A stretch of 64,000 bases of DNA, taken from the NCBI GenBank assembly GCA_030220185.1, contig JASPKZ010004199.1, positions 682,001 through 746,000 of the forward strand, given 5' to 3'. The position numbers were made by a program, and so were the translations under genes. The notes beneath the pieces are model-generated. The model ran no database searches, had not been told where the DNA came from, and saw only the letters and a program-made list of their open reading frames with translations. This DNA is from Diploptera punctata (lineage: Eukaryota > Arthropoda > Insecta > Blattodea > Blaberidae). Every line of letters starts with the position of its first letter. The first letter of the stretch is position 1. Positions 42,370 to 51,879 of this stretch are shown here, one piece after another.

Positions 42370-43045
42370 AATTGTACAGAAGGTGGAAGGATAAAATGAA
42401 TGAAAAAGAATATCTACATCTAAAACAAAAATATTAGCTCTGAAAGGAAAATGTGCAATAAGAACAAAAATAGTAATAAACAATGTAATTATAGACCAAG
42501 TTCAGAATTTTAATTATTTGGGATGTCATTTAGGCAATGACAGAAATTTAGATAAACACACTAAAATAGGCTATAACGATTCACTTATATATGTGGCACA
42601 ATTAAACGTACTTTATTGAATAAAACTAGAAAAGAAACTATTTTAAAATTTTACAAAGTATTGGCAGTTCCATCTCTTATCTATGGATGTGAAACCTGAA
42701 CAGTAACAAAGGCAGATAGTAAACAAATAGAGGCTGCAGAAATGAAGATGTTGATAGCAATAGCAGGATACCAAAGGACCGATAAAAAGAAAAACGAAGA
42801 TATAAGAACAGAACTTAATATATTTAATCTCTGTGAAAAAATAAAACACTATCAAAATGCTTATCTTCAGCACATATTACGAATGAATGAACAGCGCATA
42901 CCAAGAAGAATGTATAATTATAAACCAAAAGGGAGAAGAACGTTGGGAAGACCATTGAAGAGATGGAAGGACCAATTCGACCTATAATGAGATCGGAACA
43001 GGCCATTGGGCTTAATCCTTGTTGTTGATGATGATGATGAAAAAA
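42370..43045 (+). mobile_element. LINE family C, palm end to 3' tail
   Basis: Broken frames give STSKTKILALKGKCAIRTK, QNFNYLGCHLGNDRNLDKH (42500-42560) and LAVPSLIYGCET (42660-42697, stop after). Frame 42742-42987 gives MKMLIAIAGYQRTDKKKNED, HILRMNEQRIPRR and PKGRRTLGRPLKRWKDQFDL. The end ATCGGAACAGGCC leads to (GAT)n. The next LINE is in the opposite orientation, tail to tail. Confidence 0.82.
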
Positions 43046-43049
43046 GTGA

Positions 43050-43610
43050 AAATAGATTTATCTTCTTCTTCTTCTTCACTTCCTGGTTTAGGCAAGAGTT
43101 GCCTGTTCCGTCTTCACTAATAGATCTAAGACCATCTCTTCCGAGGACGTCCGACATCTCTTCTTCCTCTTGGAAAATAATGGAATATTTTATTTGGTAA
43201 TCTACTTTCTTCCATTCTTTCTGCATGTTCTTTCCACTGTATCTTGTTGTTAAATATATTTTCTTTTATGGAATAGAACTGCAGTTCTTCACGAATATCC
43301 TCGTTTCTTATCTGGTCCATTCTAGTGCAGCCTTTTACTCTTCTTAAAAATTTCATCTCGGCTGCTTGGATTTTACTTTCCTGTTTGGTAGTGGTAATCC
43401 AAGATTCACTCCCATACAAGAGGACAGGGACAGCCATTGTTTTATAAAATTTTAATTTTGTTTGTTTATGGGCTTTATTATTCAATGTTCTATTTATGAA
43501 AATAGATTTATTCTGACCATAATTGTGATTTAGGGATAACATATTTATCTTCCATATACCAAGCTCGGACTTCATTCGCATAAGGTTAAATTTCCTTGAT
43601 GAGGTTTTTC
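43050..43610 (-). mobile_element. LINE family C-like tail with 151-codon ORF, minus strand
   Basis: Frame 43581-43126 is the longest credible open coding frame in the window: KTMAVPVLLYGSESWITTTK at about residues 47-66, EMKFLRRVKGCTRM, NEDIREELQFYSI, HAERMEESRLPNKIFHYFPR and GRRDVGRPRKRWS at the end. This is the thumb and C-terminal region of a non-LTR RT without palm or endonuclease, so inactive alone. (GAA)n-type 3' tail (complement at 43061-43076). Little mutated, so rather young. Confidence 0.82.
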
Positions 43611-43829
43611 CAGGATTTTCCTCAATTATAAGAGAACATTTCGGAAATTCGAGCTACAACATTATTTGGAAATATCATCGATCTTTTAATAGTCATACGT
43701 ACGTTATACATACACATACTAAGCCTATATAGTACATGCATACATACACTTTTTCTGCTGTAAGAGCACTTTAAATTCTGTGAGAGATATTAGGTAGATA
43801 TCAACGCCTTCATAAATGGTATTACAGCT
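43611..43829. other. No gene recognised
   Basis: Possibly a scrap of group A SINE (TGATGAGGTTTTTCCAGG at 43597-43614) followed by AT-rich DNA. Confidence 0.4.
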
Positions 43830-43935
43830 CGTAATGATCCTCAGCCTCCCTTAAGATTCTCCTCCATGCCGATCTGTCCCTGGCCACATTCCACCAATTT
43901 CGTACTTCCATCTTCATAATATCCTCCAAAACATA
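43830..43935 (-). mobile_element. LINE C-terminal scrap, minus strand
   Basis: The minus strand reads EDIMKMEVRNWWNVARDRSA then WRRILREAEDHYE, resembling the very C-terminal RNWR..A.DR..WR..L.EA block of some insect LINE polyproteins (compare 60147-60230). About 105 bp. Confidence 0.55.
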
Positions 43936-44056
43936 TCAGTACAACGCGAATTTTGTCCTCCAACTATTCATTTACCTTCAATTTTACTTTCTGCAATTTT
44001 AACAATTTTTTATTACAGAGGATTTTATTTTGGAAAATCGAAAGATTTGTATTAAA

Positions 44057-44230
44057 AGATTCCGGGCTATGTGGCCGTGGTCTATAACTGGCGTTTCTTC
44101 CAGACGTTTCTCCCTCAACTGCGGAGGGCATCTTCAGTGGCGAGCGCTTACAGCTGTTGTTTCCCTGTCGTAGACTCGACTGCATCTTTTAATACCATGA
44201 TTACCGGCCGTGAAAGCCTGCATTCCACAA
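44057..44230 (-). mobile_element. Short Penelope-like unit with 17-bp TSD and hammerhead core
   Basis: A 174-bp non-coding insertion bounded by a perfect 17-bp direct repeat, gaaagatttgtattaaa (44040-44056 and 44231-44247). Its minus strand begins near AGGCTTTCACGGCCGG, holds a hammerhead-ribozyme-like core (44147-44091) and ends ACCACGGCCACATAGCCCGG. The same core and end occur at 44494-44780 and next to a Penelope-type endonuclease at 61001-61545, so it is PLE-derived. Being short, non-coding and cleanly flanked, it looks like a non-autonomous PLE or 5'-truncated copy. Confidence 0.72.
44091..44147 (-). ncRNA. Hammerhead ribozyme-like motif, copy 1
   Basis: Minus strand order: outer stem I GCGC (44147-44144), inner stem I CCA, core CTGAAGA (44137-44131), stem II CCCTC/GAGGG (44128-44124 with 44116-44112) with loop CGCAGTT, core GAAA (44110-44107), ACGTC with the GTC cleavage triplet (44107-44103), then stem I partners TGG (44102-44100) and CGC (44093-44091). 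All invariant core bases are present. Stem III is minimal (self-complementary ACGT), as in dimer-acting hammerheads, so activity as a monomer is uncertain. Confidence 0.68.
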
Positions 44231-44493
44231 GAAAGATTTGTATTAAAGGGTGTGATAAATATACTTAACTAGATGTTAAAACTAGTTATCGTAAGCAATG
44301 CCACGAGTGATTTCCAGATTATCTAAAGGATTTGGAAATCAAGAGTGGTATTTGTTAGGACTATTTAACGAATAAAATTAAATTGTTTACACAAAAATCA
44401 TTATATAAATATATTTATTTTAAAATATTTATATATTTAATGTAAACGCCGATGTTTGAAAACAAATAAGAAATGTTTGGGCATGTTTCACTT

Positions 44494-44780
44494 TATATTG
44501 ACTTAGGCTTTCACGGCCGGAGTTATGATGATGATCTTGTAGAAGATTTCCGGGCTGTTGGCCGTGGTCTTGAGGCTTGTAGTTCCCCGACGTTTCGCCA
44601 GAGACTGCGTCCGGCATCCTCAAGGGTTGTCTTGAGACTGGCAATTTTGTCGACTGCCTGCCCTATTTATACATTTATCCGCGACGAGTTCTCTGCGTGG
44701 TCCGTTACTTCATAAATTGTATCTGCCTTCTGGTTGGTTAGCATTAGGGTCTTCTATTGCACCAATGAGGTTGCTGACTG
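44494..44780 (-). mobile_element. Penelope-like element 3'/LTR-type fragment in repeat X3
   Basis: Flanked by imperfect direct repeats around ATGTTTCA (44483-44490 and 44781-44788). On the minus strand: CCACGCAGAGAACTCG, TATA-like TATAAATAGGG (44671-44661), a hammerhead-like core, ACCACGGCCAACAGCCCGG and a terminus CCGGCCGTGAAAGCCT (complement of the start of copy 1). The order is the same as in the fragment at 61001-61545. No coding part. Confidence 0.68.
44585..44626 (-). ncRNA. Hammerhead ribozyme-like motif, copy 2 (decayed core)
   Basis: Minus strand: stem I CCC (44626-44624), core TTGAGGA (44623-44617; first base T where C is invariant), stem II GCCGG/CTGGC (44615-44611 with 44601-44597), GAAA (44596-44593), ACGTC (44593-44589), stem I partner GGG (44588-44586). 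The stems keep pairing with a sequence different from copies 1 and 3. The C-to-T change should abolish cleavage. Confidence 0.6.
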
Positions 44781-45198
44781 ATGTTTCATTTGTTCATGCA
44801 CTGCAACTTTATCATATTACCTATTGTCAAATAGGATCGCAATATTTTAAGAATGCACCCTAGTTTAAAAAATGAAACATATCAAACTGTATATTATAAC
44901 CAACATTATTTGTTATTATTTAATTTTTTAGGAAACAGCTCAGTAAAATAATTATATAAAAACACAATTATTGAACACACAATTATCAAATGTGTAGTTC
45001 GAAGGAATCTATTCATTATTTGCTACATACAACGTATTTGTTGGAGAGTCAGTCACTGCAAAATAATGCAGAATATTAAAAAGGAGGAGCTTTCTTTATT
45101 TTGGTAAACATAATTCGATAAATATCGAGGTGAAACACGACTGTCAGTGGTTGTAAAACAAAACGTGGTCATTAACTCCCATTTGGGGCATGAGTCAG

Positions 45199-45474
45199 AA
45201 CAATGATACAGGCCTAAATTAAAGAATAATAAAACGAAAATACACAATGAACATGTTAAATGGGGTATTGCGGGATAAATATATAACAAAAGATACAAAA
45301 ATATAAATTTATAAATAAAAATTTAGGGACTGAGTCTAGGCAACAGAATCAAAATAGTAGATTGAATTTACTGTTAACGGAAGTGGACTGTAAAAGAAGA
45401 CATGTTAGACATTGTATATTTTAAAACGTAACACTGTAACCAGGCAGGAAATGAAGGTCGAAAATTATTTTTTT
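45199..45474. other. No gene recognised
   Basis: AT-rich spacer; minus-strand frame 45298-45053 is mostly the antisense of repeat X3. Confidence 0.45.
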
Positions 45475-45720
45475 AATTCATTGAATATAGACAATTAAAA
45501 TGGTATGGTCATGTCAGAAGGATGTCGGAGAGCCGGAGCAGTACAGAGATTACCTAAAAAAAATTCCTTGATTCGACTTTTCCGAGAAAAAAACAGAAGA
45601 GGCGACCAAAGATAACATATATGCATGCGATTAGAAGATCAGTAGTGGAGAATGAATTTAGGGGATGTAAATTAGGTAGATAAGAATGAATGGAGGAGAA
45701 AATGTAAGTTGGCCTACTAT
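45475..45720 (+). mobile_element. LINE C-terminal fragment
   Basis: Broken frames give QLKWYGHVRRMSES, then PRKKQKRRPKITYMHAIRRS and a CKLGR.E.MEEKM-like end. It resembles family B/E tails but is not close to either. Confidence 0.6.
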
Positions 45721-46114
45721 GAAGCCTATAACGTTGTATATATTGTGTCTCTGTTCGATAAATACATTTATATTTCTCCTCCTCTGGATATATAGGCCTA
45801 CTGTCATCTTAATCTATTCATTTTAATTAAAGAAACTATATCAGGTGATTTGTATTTTTTTATAAAGTTCGTTGATAAATCTTAACATGGACTCATCGGA
45901 AAAACCTTATTATATCTCCGGGTTTTAAAATTTGGCTTTCAACTTAGACCTTATCTCGGGGTATTTGTTTGAACTATGATGACTTGGTTCTATTGTGGAG
46001 AAGTGGATATCACTGTTGTCTTTATTTAATTCCTTATGATAATTTCGGTGTAAATGTGAGGATGGTGATTTTTCAAGAGAACTTAAGACCTAATTTCCTT
46101 GCCGTATGACTTAT
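45721..46114. other. No gene recognised
   Basis: AT-rich; nothing supported. Confidence 0.5.
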
Positions 46115-46369
46115 AATTGAGGAGTTGAATGGAATATGGGCACAAATAAAAAATATACGTTTTGAGATATTAGCAATTGATATATAACTAAATGCATAAC
46201 ATAGCTGTTTATTTTAATTGATACAATCAGCTGCTGAACCTGCTGTAATCGAGATATCGAAATGAAACTTTTCAGACTGACCAACTACAAAATGGCGAGT
46301 CCAAAAATGCATTGAACGGAAAAACGGCAAAACATGAGTTATGTCCGTATTCCATTGAACTCCTCAATT
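46115..46369. mobile_element. MITE with about 28-bp imperfect TIRs
   Basis: Left end AATTGAGGAGTTGAATGGAA and right end (complement) AATTGAGGAGTTCAATGGAA face each other, extending into ATATGGGCACA versus ATACGGACATA. 255 bp, non-coding. No certain TSD (flanks TTAT and GAGA), so the superfamily is open. Confidence 0.62.
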
Positions 46370-46455
46370 GAGAAAAATCCTAAAAAACCTCAAACAGGAA
46401 ATTCAGGAATCAAATCCGGGTTTGCTGCGATATTACCCCTAAACTATAGCGGTAA
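46370..46455 (-). mobile_element. SINE group A head fragment, minus strand
   Basis: AAAAACCTCAAACAGGAAAT and CAAATCCGGGTTTGCTGCG are a mutated complement of the group A head; the rest is lost. Confidence 0.5.
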
Positions 46456-46965
46456 TATTTGTATTTAAATGTTGATGAGTGGTTTTGTAAAGTAGGTTAA
46501 CTCACCGCGCGCCCTCTCGAGTTTTCTTTAGAATTGATGATGCGCGTTGACACGGCTCAGGTTTTGTTTTGGAAATGAAAGCTTCCCGTGAATTGGGTCA
46601 AGGATGTTCCCTCTTCAGACCACGTGACGGGCCAACGAATTATAAACAATGAGTTTAGTTAAGGAGCCTTAAAAAAAAAAAAAAAGACTCCATCAAAATG
46701 AACGGCCATTAAAACACGGTTCATGGTACCGAATTCTTGTTTCACTCTCAACAACCTGAATTTAATTTCCAAAGGACCAGTATTCTTACTTGATTATCTA
46801 GTTGTTTAGTGATTTACTGATGTGATTACAAATAACTTGAAATCGTTGTCCGTTAAATCTTCCAAATACAGATACTTCTGTAGACTTTATGTTGCTAATA
46901 CAAGCTGTGATGATTGTACGATAATGACAAAAATATTTCCAACTATTTAACATGTAATTTAAATT
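46456..46965. other. No gene recognised
   Basis: Includes a GC-rich patch (46500-46660) with no ORF and a poly-A run (46670-46685). Confidence 0.45.
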
Positions 46966-47400
46966 ACTTCATCATCATCATCTGCATTCATGGATTAGGT
47001 CTGTTGACCCGTTCCGACTTCAGCCCATCTCTTTCTAGGTCTGCCCACATCTCGGGTGCCTTTAGGTTTGTATTTTGTTATTTGTTTTGGATATCTATCT
47101 TCATTCATTCTGTCTGTGTTGCTTCCATTTTTGTCTATATGTATCTATTTTATCAGTTATTGCAAATATTTCAAGTTCCTGTCTTATTTCTGTGTTCTTG
47201 ATTATGTTTATCGTACCACATATTCCCTGGAATTTTGCTATTTTATTATTTATATCACTATCATAATTAAATGAAATGGCACATCCTAGATAATTGAGAT
47301 GGTTCACCTGTTCTATGGTTTTGTTTCCTATTACTATTTTCGATCTGATTTGATGTTTCCCTTGGAATGCCATTACCTTAGTTTTTTTTTTTAATTACTT
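46966..47400 (-). mobile_element. LINE family C 3' end with internal deletion, minus strand
   Basis: Frame 47373-47101 gives KIVIGNKTIEQVNHLNYLGC and AISFNYDSDINNKIAKFQGI, then jumps to IIKNTEIRQELEIFAITDKI and YRQKWKQHRQNE, skipping the YGSE..W thumb segment: about 150 bp deleted in frame. The 3' end is TCGGAACGGGTCAACAGACC complement (46997-47020) with a (GAT)n tail (46970-46981). Confidence 0.78.
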
Positions 47401-47467
47401 ACAAATATTTTATAATGACGCCATTTTTGGAAGTCTTTCATCGGTGTTAATGTTTATATGCATCCAT

Positions 47468-47801
47468 CGCTCTGGTCTCGAGGTAGCATGCTGCCTTGTC
47501 ACGCAGCGGGCCCGGGTTCGATCCCCGGTCGGGGCAGTTTTTCTGGGTGAGGTTTTTATCGGGGTTTTTCCTCACCTGTAAGACAAATGTCAGAAAAACT
47601 TTAGGGCCCAAACGGTCCCCGAAATTATATGGCCATCATCATCATTCCTATCATCATCTCATCATCATCATCCTTCACTGGTGTGGGAAGCAACGGGAAG
47701 CTACCACACCTACAATTCCCTAGTAAAGCTGCAAGCATAGCATGGAAGTGCTATGATTGCAGTGAAGGACCTGCCCTCGGGCAGAATTACTATGGATGGA
47801 T
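47468..47801 (+). mobile_element. SINE group A
   Basis: Almost intact: B box GGTTCGATCCC (47515-47525), GGGGTTTTTCCTCACC, tail CTGCCCTCGGGCAG and ATGGATGGATTAAGG. No clear TSD. Confidence 0.9.
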
Positions 47802-48194
47802 TAAGGATAAAATTATGAATGTTTAACTGCAGTGGCATTTCATTACCTTCAACTTCGTACAAAAGTCTAACAAATATTAGTATCCAGACTTACTCACTAG
47901 GATATCAGTGTTTGTTTATAGTAAATAGGCCTTCAATATATCTCATTTTTATTATAAGACATATTTAAAAAAATAATGGAAATATGATGGCACTGTACAT
48001 CAACTATATGTAAACTTCAAAATGACACACGATTAAATTTAGAGGGAGAAGTTGTATAGTACTATTCTGGAATTCGAAATTCCTAAAAGTTATTGTTACA
48101 CCTTGTGTAGCTATTTAGGGCACTTATTCGAATATACATAAATGACACAAAAGTAGGATGCAGGTAGGCTAGCAGTTTTGAGATATTTTTATAA
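47802..48194. other. No gene recognised
   Basis: AT-rich. May be the decayed upstream RT region of the LINE that starts to be readable at 48195. Confidence 0.4.
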
Positions 48195-48407
48195 TTTTAT
48201 TCACATTGGTTTAACGCAAGGAGATGCAATATTTCCTCTGCTATTCAATGTTGTATGAGAGCATGCCATCAAATGTTTAGATGATTTAAAAAATGCTATA
48301 ATTCAACAGTATTAAAATGCTGTGGTATGTGCTGATCATGTAGTATTATCAGGCGATAGCGAGGAAAACATTAAAATGTCAACCACACACATTCTATTAA
48401 ATAACTC

Positions 48408-49163
48408 TATTTAACTCATGCCCCAAATGGGAGTCAATGACCAAACACGTATCAATGATTTCTATTTTACAACCAAACACAGTCGAGTTTCACCAAATAT
48501 TTATCAATATTAAATTTACTATATTAAAGAAAGCTCGCCCTTTTTTAACAGATCTGACCATTATTTTGCAGTGACTAACTCTGTAAGAAATACGGTTACC
48601 AGATTGTATATATAGTGCATGGATGTCAACACATAGCGCTTGCAGGAGTTAATATAAAAACATTTGTAGCAATTGATTATACCACAAAAAAAAAAAAAAA
48701 AAAAAAGGAACCACTGTTTGCACTTTCTTAAATGTATTTTTTTCCAGGTAATAATCCAGAAAAATATAAGTGTTATATTTACATCATACGACATCAGAAA
48801 TGAATTAATATACAGTTTGATGTGTTTAATTTTTTCTCCACTAGAGAGCATTCTTACAATATTGCGTTCCTTTGGCAATAAATAGTATGATCTGGTTGCA
48901 GTGATAAACAAAAGAAGCAGCTGAAGCGTAACAATCGTTTCTCATTTGTTTTCAAACATCGCCGTTTACATTAAATATATAAATATTTTAAAATAACTAT
49001 AGCTAAATAATGATTTGTGAGTAAACAGCTTAATTTTATTCGTTAAATATTCCTAACAAATGCCACTCTTGATTTCCAAATTCTGTAGATAAATTCACTC
49101 CTCAGTTCGTGAGTCGTGAATTTATTGATAATCTGGAAATTACTCATGGCACATTACTTATGA
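48408..49163 (+). repeat. Interspersed repeat X, copy X2, inside a LINE
   Basis: Closely matches X1 over its whole length, including the terminal hairpin (49059-49152). Both sides are consecutive parts of the same LINE family A reading (ILLNN before, EVNINKTKY after), which fixes the ends of X to within a few bases. A poly-A patch (48688-48707) is expanded relative to X1. Confidence 0.8.
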
Positions 49164-49313
49164 CAAATTATGGCTGGAAGTAAATATCAATAAAACTAAA
49201 TATCTGGTTACATGTAAAAGTAGATGATAGGCTATACTGTAATGGAAATGAATGGCTAATATACAAATTAAGGTACGGTAATTTTTAAGACGTGGGTGAA
49301 TTCAAATACCTAA

Positions 49314-49999
49314 ACTCACTGGCACTATCGAACCCGTAGGTTCATGGTCATGCGGACATAAGCTCTCCATACATCCTTATCCTGAGCAAATATTTTCCAA
49401 TCATTCCCTGTATAATCTTTTTTTTTTATTTTATAGATCCCACAACAGGCCCGGAGGCCCTTGGGGTAGAAGGAGGTTAAGGCTCCCACTTGTTCTAGAC
49501 AATCGGCACTTTATGTCCGCCGGTTTGTCAGCCCTGCGTGACGGCAGCCTTTACCCCCAGAACAAGCGTCTGGTACTCATTTCCGTTAGAGGCTGAGTCG
49601 ACCCCAGGGCCATAGTGCCGCCAGAGGGTTTGGGTCAGTTTAAAAATCCTGACCCCAACGGGACTTAAACCCTCGACCCTCCGGCTTGTAGCCCAGTGCC
49701 TTCACCACTACGCTACGGCGTGCCCCCCCTGTATAATCTACTTCCCTCAATTCATAGTTAAAGTTATTCTCCCACCTCATTCTTGGTCTACCAACTGGGT
49801 GTTTTCCCTCTGGTTTTCCTACAAAAAACTTTCATGCACGTCTTTCATTTCCCATACGCGCAACATGTCCTGCCCGTCGCAGCCTACGAGACTTAACTGT
49901 TCTTATTATATCTGGCTTCCTATAAATACCATGTAGTTCACTGTTAGGTAGTTTTCTCCATTCACCTATCTGTTCATCTCTCTTTGGTCCAAAAATTAC
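49314..49999 (-). mobile_element. Antisense LINE family A fragment nested in a family A copy
   Basis: The complement is the family A 3' end from the GGACCAAAGAGAGATGAACA region (49970-49990) to GTTCGATAGTGCCAGTGAG (49317-49335). The host reads FKYL on the left and TACCTAGGAACAATAAT on the right; TACCTA-like repeats at 49308-49313 and 49995-50001 suggest a 5-6 bp duplication. A SINE (49419-49726) interrupts it. Confidence 0.8.
49419..49726 (-). mobile_element. SINE group C, minus strand, full length
   Basis: Complete complement of group C with a poly-T start, flanked by a perfect 13-bp duplication ccctgtataatct (49406-49418 and 49727-49739). Youngest layer of the 48-50 kb nest. Confidence 0.93.
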
Positions 50000-50584
50000 C
50001 TAGGAACAATAATTAATTAATTATGAAAGAGGAATGAGATGCAGAAAGAAATTAAACATAAGTTTAATTCTGGAAACACATATTAATCATTACAGAGACT
50101 CTTGTCATCCCAACTTCTCTAAAAAGACTTTAATCTAAAAATATATAAAACTGTTGTTCTTCCAGTTATACGAATATTGTACGGATAGCGAAACATGGTC
50201 TCTAGCTTTAAGGGAAGATAAAATATTACGAGTATTTGAGAATAAAGTTCTTAGGAAAGTGTTTGGACCAAAGCGAGACGAACAGACAGGTGAATAGAGA
50301 AGGCTACTAACAGTGTGCTACATGATATTTATGGGAAGTCAGATGTAATAATAACAGTTAAATCTCGTAGATTGTGACATGTGACACAAATGAGGAATGA
50401 AATATGGGCATGTAGGAAAATCAGAGGGAAAGTGCCCAGAAAGTATATCAAGAATGAGGTAGGAGAATAACATTAAACTTGATTTAAGGGGAGGTAAATT
50501 ATGTAGGAAAATATTCGAAAAACATTTGTTCAGAACAGGGATGTGTGGAGAGATTATGTCCACGGGGCCATTTGTTGACCTATT

Positions 50585-50745
50585 TCGGCCTCAAGAGAAA
50601 CACCATCCAAAAGTCTTTTGAGTGGACGTCCTGGTCTTCTTCTTCCTGCAGGTTGATATCTTAACATTTGTTTGGGTATTCTGTGATCTTCCATTCGATG
50701 AACATGTTGCATCCAAATTAGTTAGTTAATGTCATCAATTACTTG
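50585..50745 (-). mobile_element. LINE family D 3' end scrap, minus strand
   Basis: The complement codes for WMQHVHRMEDHRIPKQM-like and RRKKTRTSTQKTFG-like segments and ends in the TTGAGGCCGAAAT region. Compare 56060-56455. Confidence 0.6.
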
Positions 50746-50973
50746 ATAAATCTTATTTTTTTATGTATTCATTTGTAACTTTAAACGTATTTTAATATTG
50801 CTGTATTTAGTTTAAATTTTACATTTAATTTGTGCATTTATATAGTATTGGCTACTAAGATTTCTTGTCTTGTGCATCTATTGTCATCAACTACGATGAA
50901 ATATAAAGTTCATAGACTTTTCTACAGTACAGCAACACACACGAACTAGAATTTTTGAAACACTGAATGGTCA
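50746..50973. other. AT-rich flank of the tRNA gene
   Basis: No repeat match. Insect tRNA genes have internal promoters, so no upstream element is expected. Confidence 0.5.
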
Positions 50974-51046
50974 GGGGGCGTAGCTCAGATGGTAGAGCGC
51001 TCGCTTAGCATGCGAGAGGTACCGGGATCGATACCGGGCGCCTCCA
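50974..51046 (+). tRNA. tRNA-Ala(AGC)
   Basis: 73 nt folding as a cloverleaf: acceptor GGGGGCG/CGCCTCC with one G-U pair, D arm GCTC/GAGC, anticodon arm CTCGC/GCGAG with loop TTAGCAT (anticodon AGC at 51007-51009), T arm with ATCGATA-type loop, discriminator A. A box TAGCTCAGATGG and B box GGGATCGATAC are intact and a T7 terminator follows, so Pol III could transcribe it. Oddity: the T stem has a G-G mismatch in the middle (CCGGG against CCGGG). It carries alanine in translation if functional. The exact tRNA shape, without SINE body, sets it apart from the SINE heads. Confidence 0.9.
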
Positions 51047-51051
51047 GATTA

Positions 51052-51058
51052 TTTTTTT
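51052..51058 (+). terminator. Pol III terminator of the tRNA gene
   Basis: Seven consecutive T residues on the coding strand, 5 nt after the tRNA 3' end. Confidence 0.85.
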
Positions 51059-51404
51059 AAATTGTAATAATCTGAAATGTACACATATTATATTTAAATA
51101 AAGAGAAGCCTGATGTACGGTTTTGGCCCTCCTAATGTAGAGTCATCCGAAAGCCAAACTTGGCAAGATCCCGCGTGATCGACTATTCCGATTGAGGTTT
51201 TTAATAGGTTTCCCTCAATCCAAAGAGCAAATGCTGGAATAGAACCCCAAAAGATCCGCTTCCGACTACACTCTGCTAATTAATTTCAAAATTTAAACCG
51301 GGGCTAATGTATTTTACAGGAATCCGGGGTTCTACCTATTAAGGAGGACCAAAATGGATCGCTCACCGCCAATACTTAAGTGATGGCCGCAGAACTTTCC
51401 ATCT
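51059..51404. other. No gene recognised
   Basis: Part (51190-51340) has SINE-like phrases (GAGGTTTTTAATAGG, AGGAATCCGGGGTTCTACC) but cannot be assigned; the latter phrase also occurs at 37179-37195. Confidence 0.35.
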
Positions 51405-51530
51405 ATCTATCTACTAATATTAAGTTACGGCAGTGAAGCCTGGACAATTCGCAGTGTAGATGAACAAAGACTAACTGCGGCAGAAATGAAATTTATGAGA
51501 CGTACTGCAGGTTACTCAAGAACAGACCCC
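51405..51530 (+). mobile_element. LINE thumb-region fragment
   Basis: Reads SYGSEAWTIRSVDEQRLTAA and EMKFMRRTAGYSRTD, the YGSEAW thumb block of family C/D, cut where repeat Z3 begins. Confidence 0.72.
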
Positions 51531-51531
51531 T

Positions 51532-51790
51532 GGATGGTTTGGATTCACAATTGGACCCGGTAGGTAGCGCTGCGATCGGGTAATTGGATTTTTTTATGTA
51601 AAGTGTATGATCTGCATTACCGACATATTCCGCGCGACAACAATGTGAAGTCATAATGCACGCTTCTTGAGCCACAACAGATGGCAGTGAGGAGTTTTCT
51701 TGTGAACATATTAATTAGTGAATTTTATTGTAAAAAGTAAATTATATTTTTATCGTCCGGCCATGACACGAGAATTGAACTTTGGGCAAG
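51532..51790 (-). repeat. Interspersed repeat Z, copy Z3, minus strand
   Basis: Complement of the left half of Z1 (AATTCTCGTGTCATGG, GAAAACTCCTCACTGCCATC, CCAATTGTGAATCC) without the LINE scrap that interrupts Z1, giving the uninterrupted form of that site. Confidence 0.68.
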
Positions 51791-51814
51791 ACCACTTCTG
51801 CCGAGTCTGCTAGT

Positions 51815-51815
51815 A

Positions 51816-51863
<48 letters not shown>
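51815..51863. repeat. (TA)n microsatellite
   Basis: About 48 bp of TA repeats. Confidence 0.95.
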
Positions 51864-51866
<3 letters not shown>

Positions 51867-51879
51867 GTATAAGTAGTAT

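Larger units (their letters stand above)
44289..45198 (-). repeat. Interspersed repeat X, copy X3, split by a PLE fragment
   Basis: The complement matches X1/X2: terminal hairpin at 44297-44352 (AATGCCAC/GTGGTATT base, shorter loop), TTTGAAAACAAATAAGAAA at 44456, GGATCGCAATATT..AAGAATGCACC near 44834-44865, and the CCCCAAATGGG start complement near 45180. Interrupted at about 44494-44780 by Penelope-like sequence with a target duplication. More diverged than X1 and X2. Confidence 0.7.
48195..50580 (+). mobile_element. LINE family A copy with three nested insertions
   Basis: Host segments: 48195-48407 (palm: GLTQGDAIFPLLFNVV; catalytic box decayed to VCADHVVLSG where YADDVVLL is expected; TTHILLNN), 49166-49313 (EVNINKTKYLVT-type, to FKYL) and 50000-50580 (LGTIIN..., KHKFNSGN, then AGAATAAAGTTCTTAGG, to the C-terminal end). 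It is split by repeat X2 and by an antisense family A fragment that itself holds a SINE. Stops and frameshifts throughout; dead. Confidence 0.82.
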
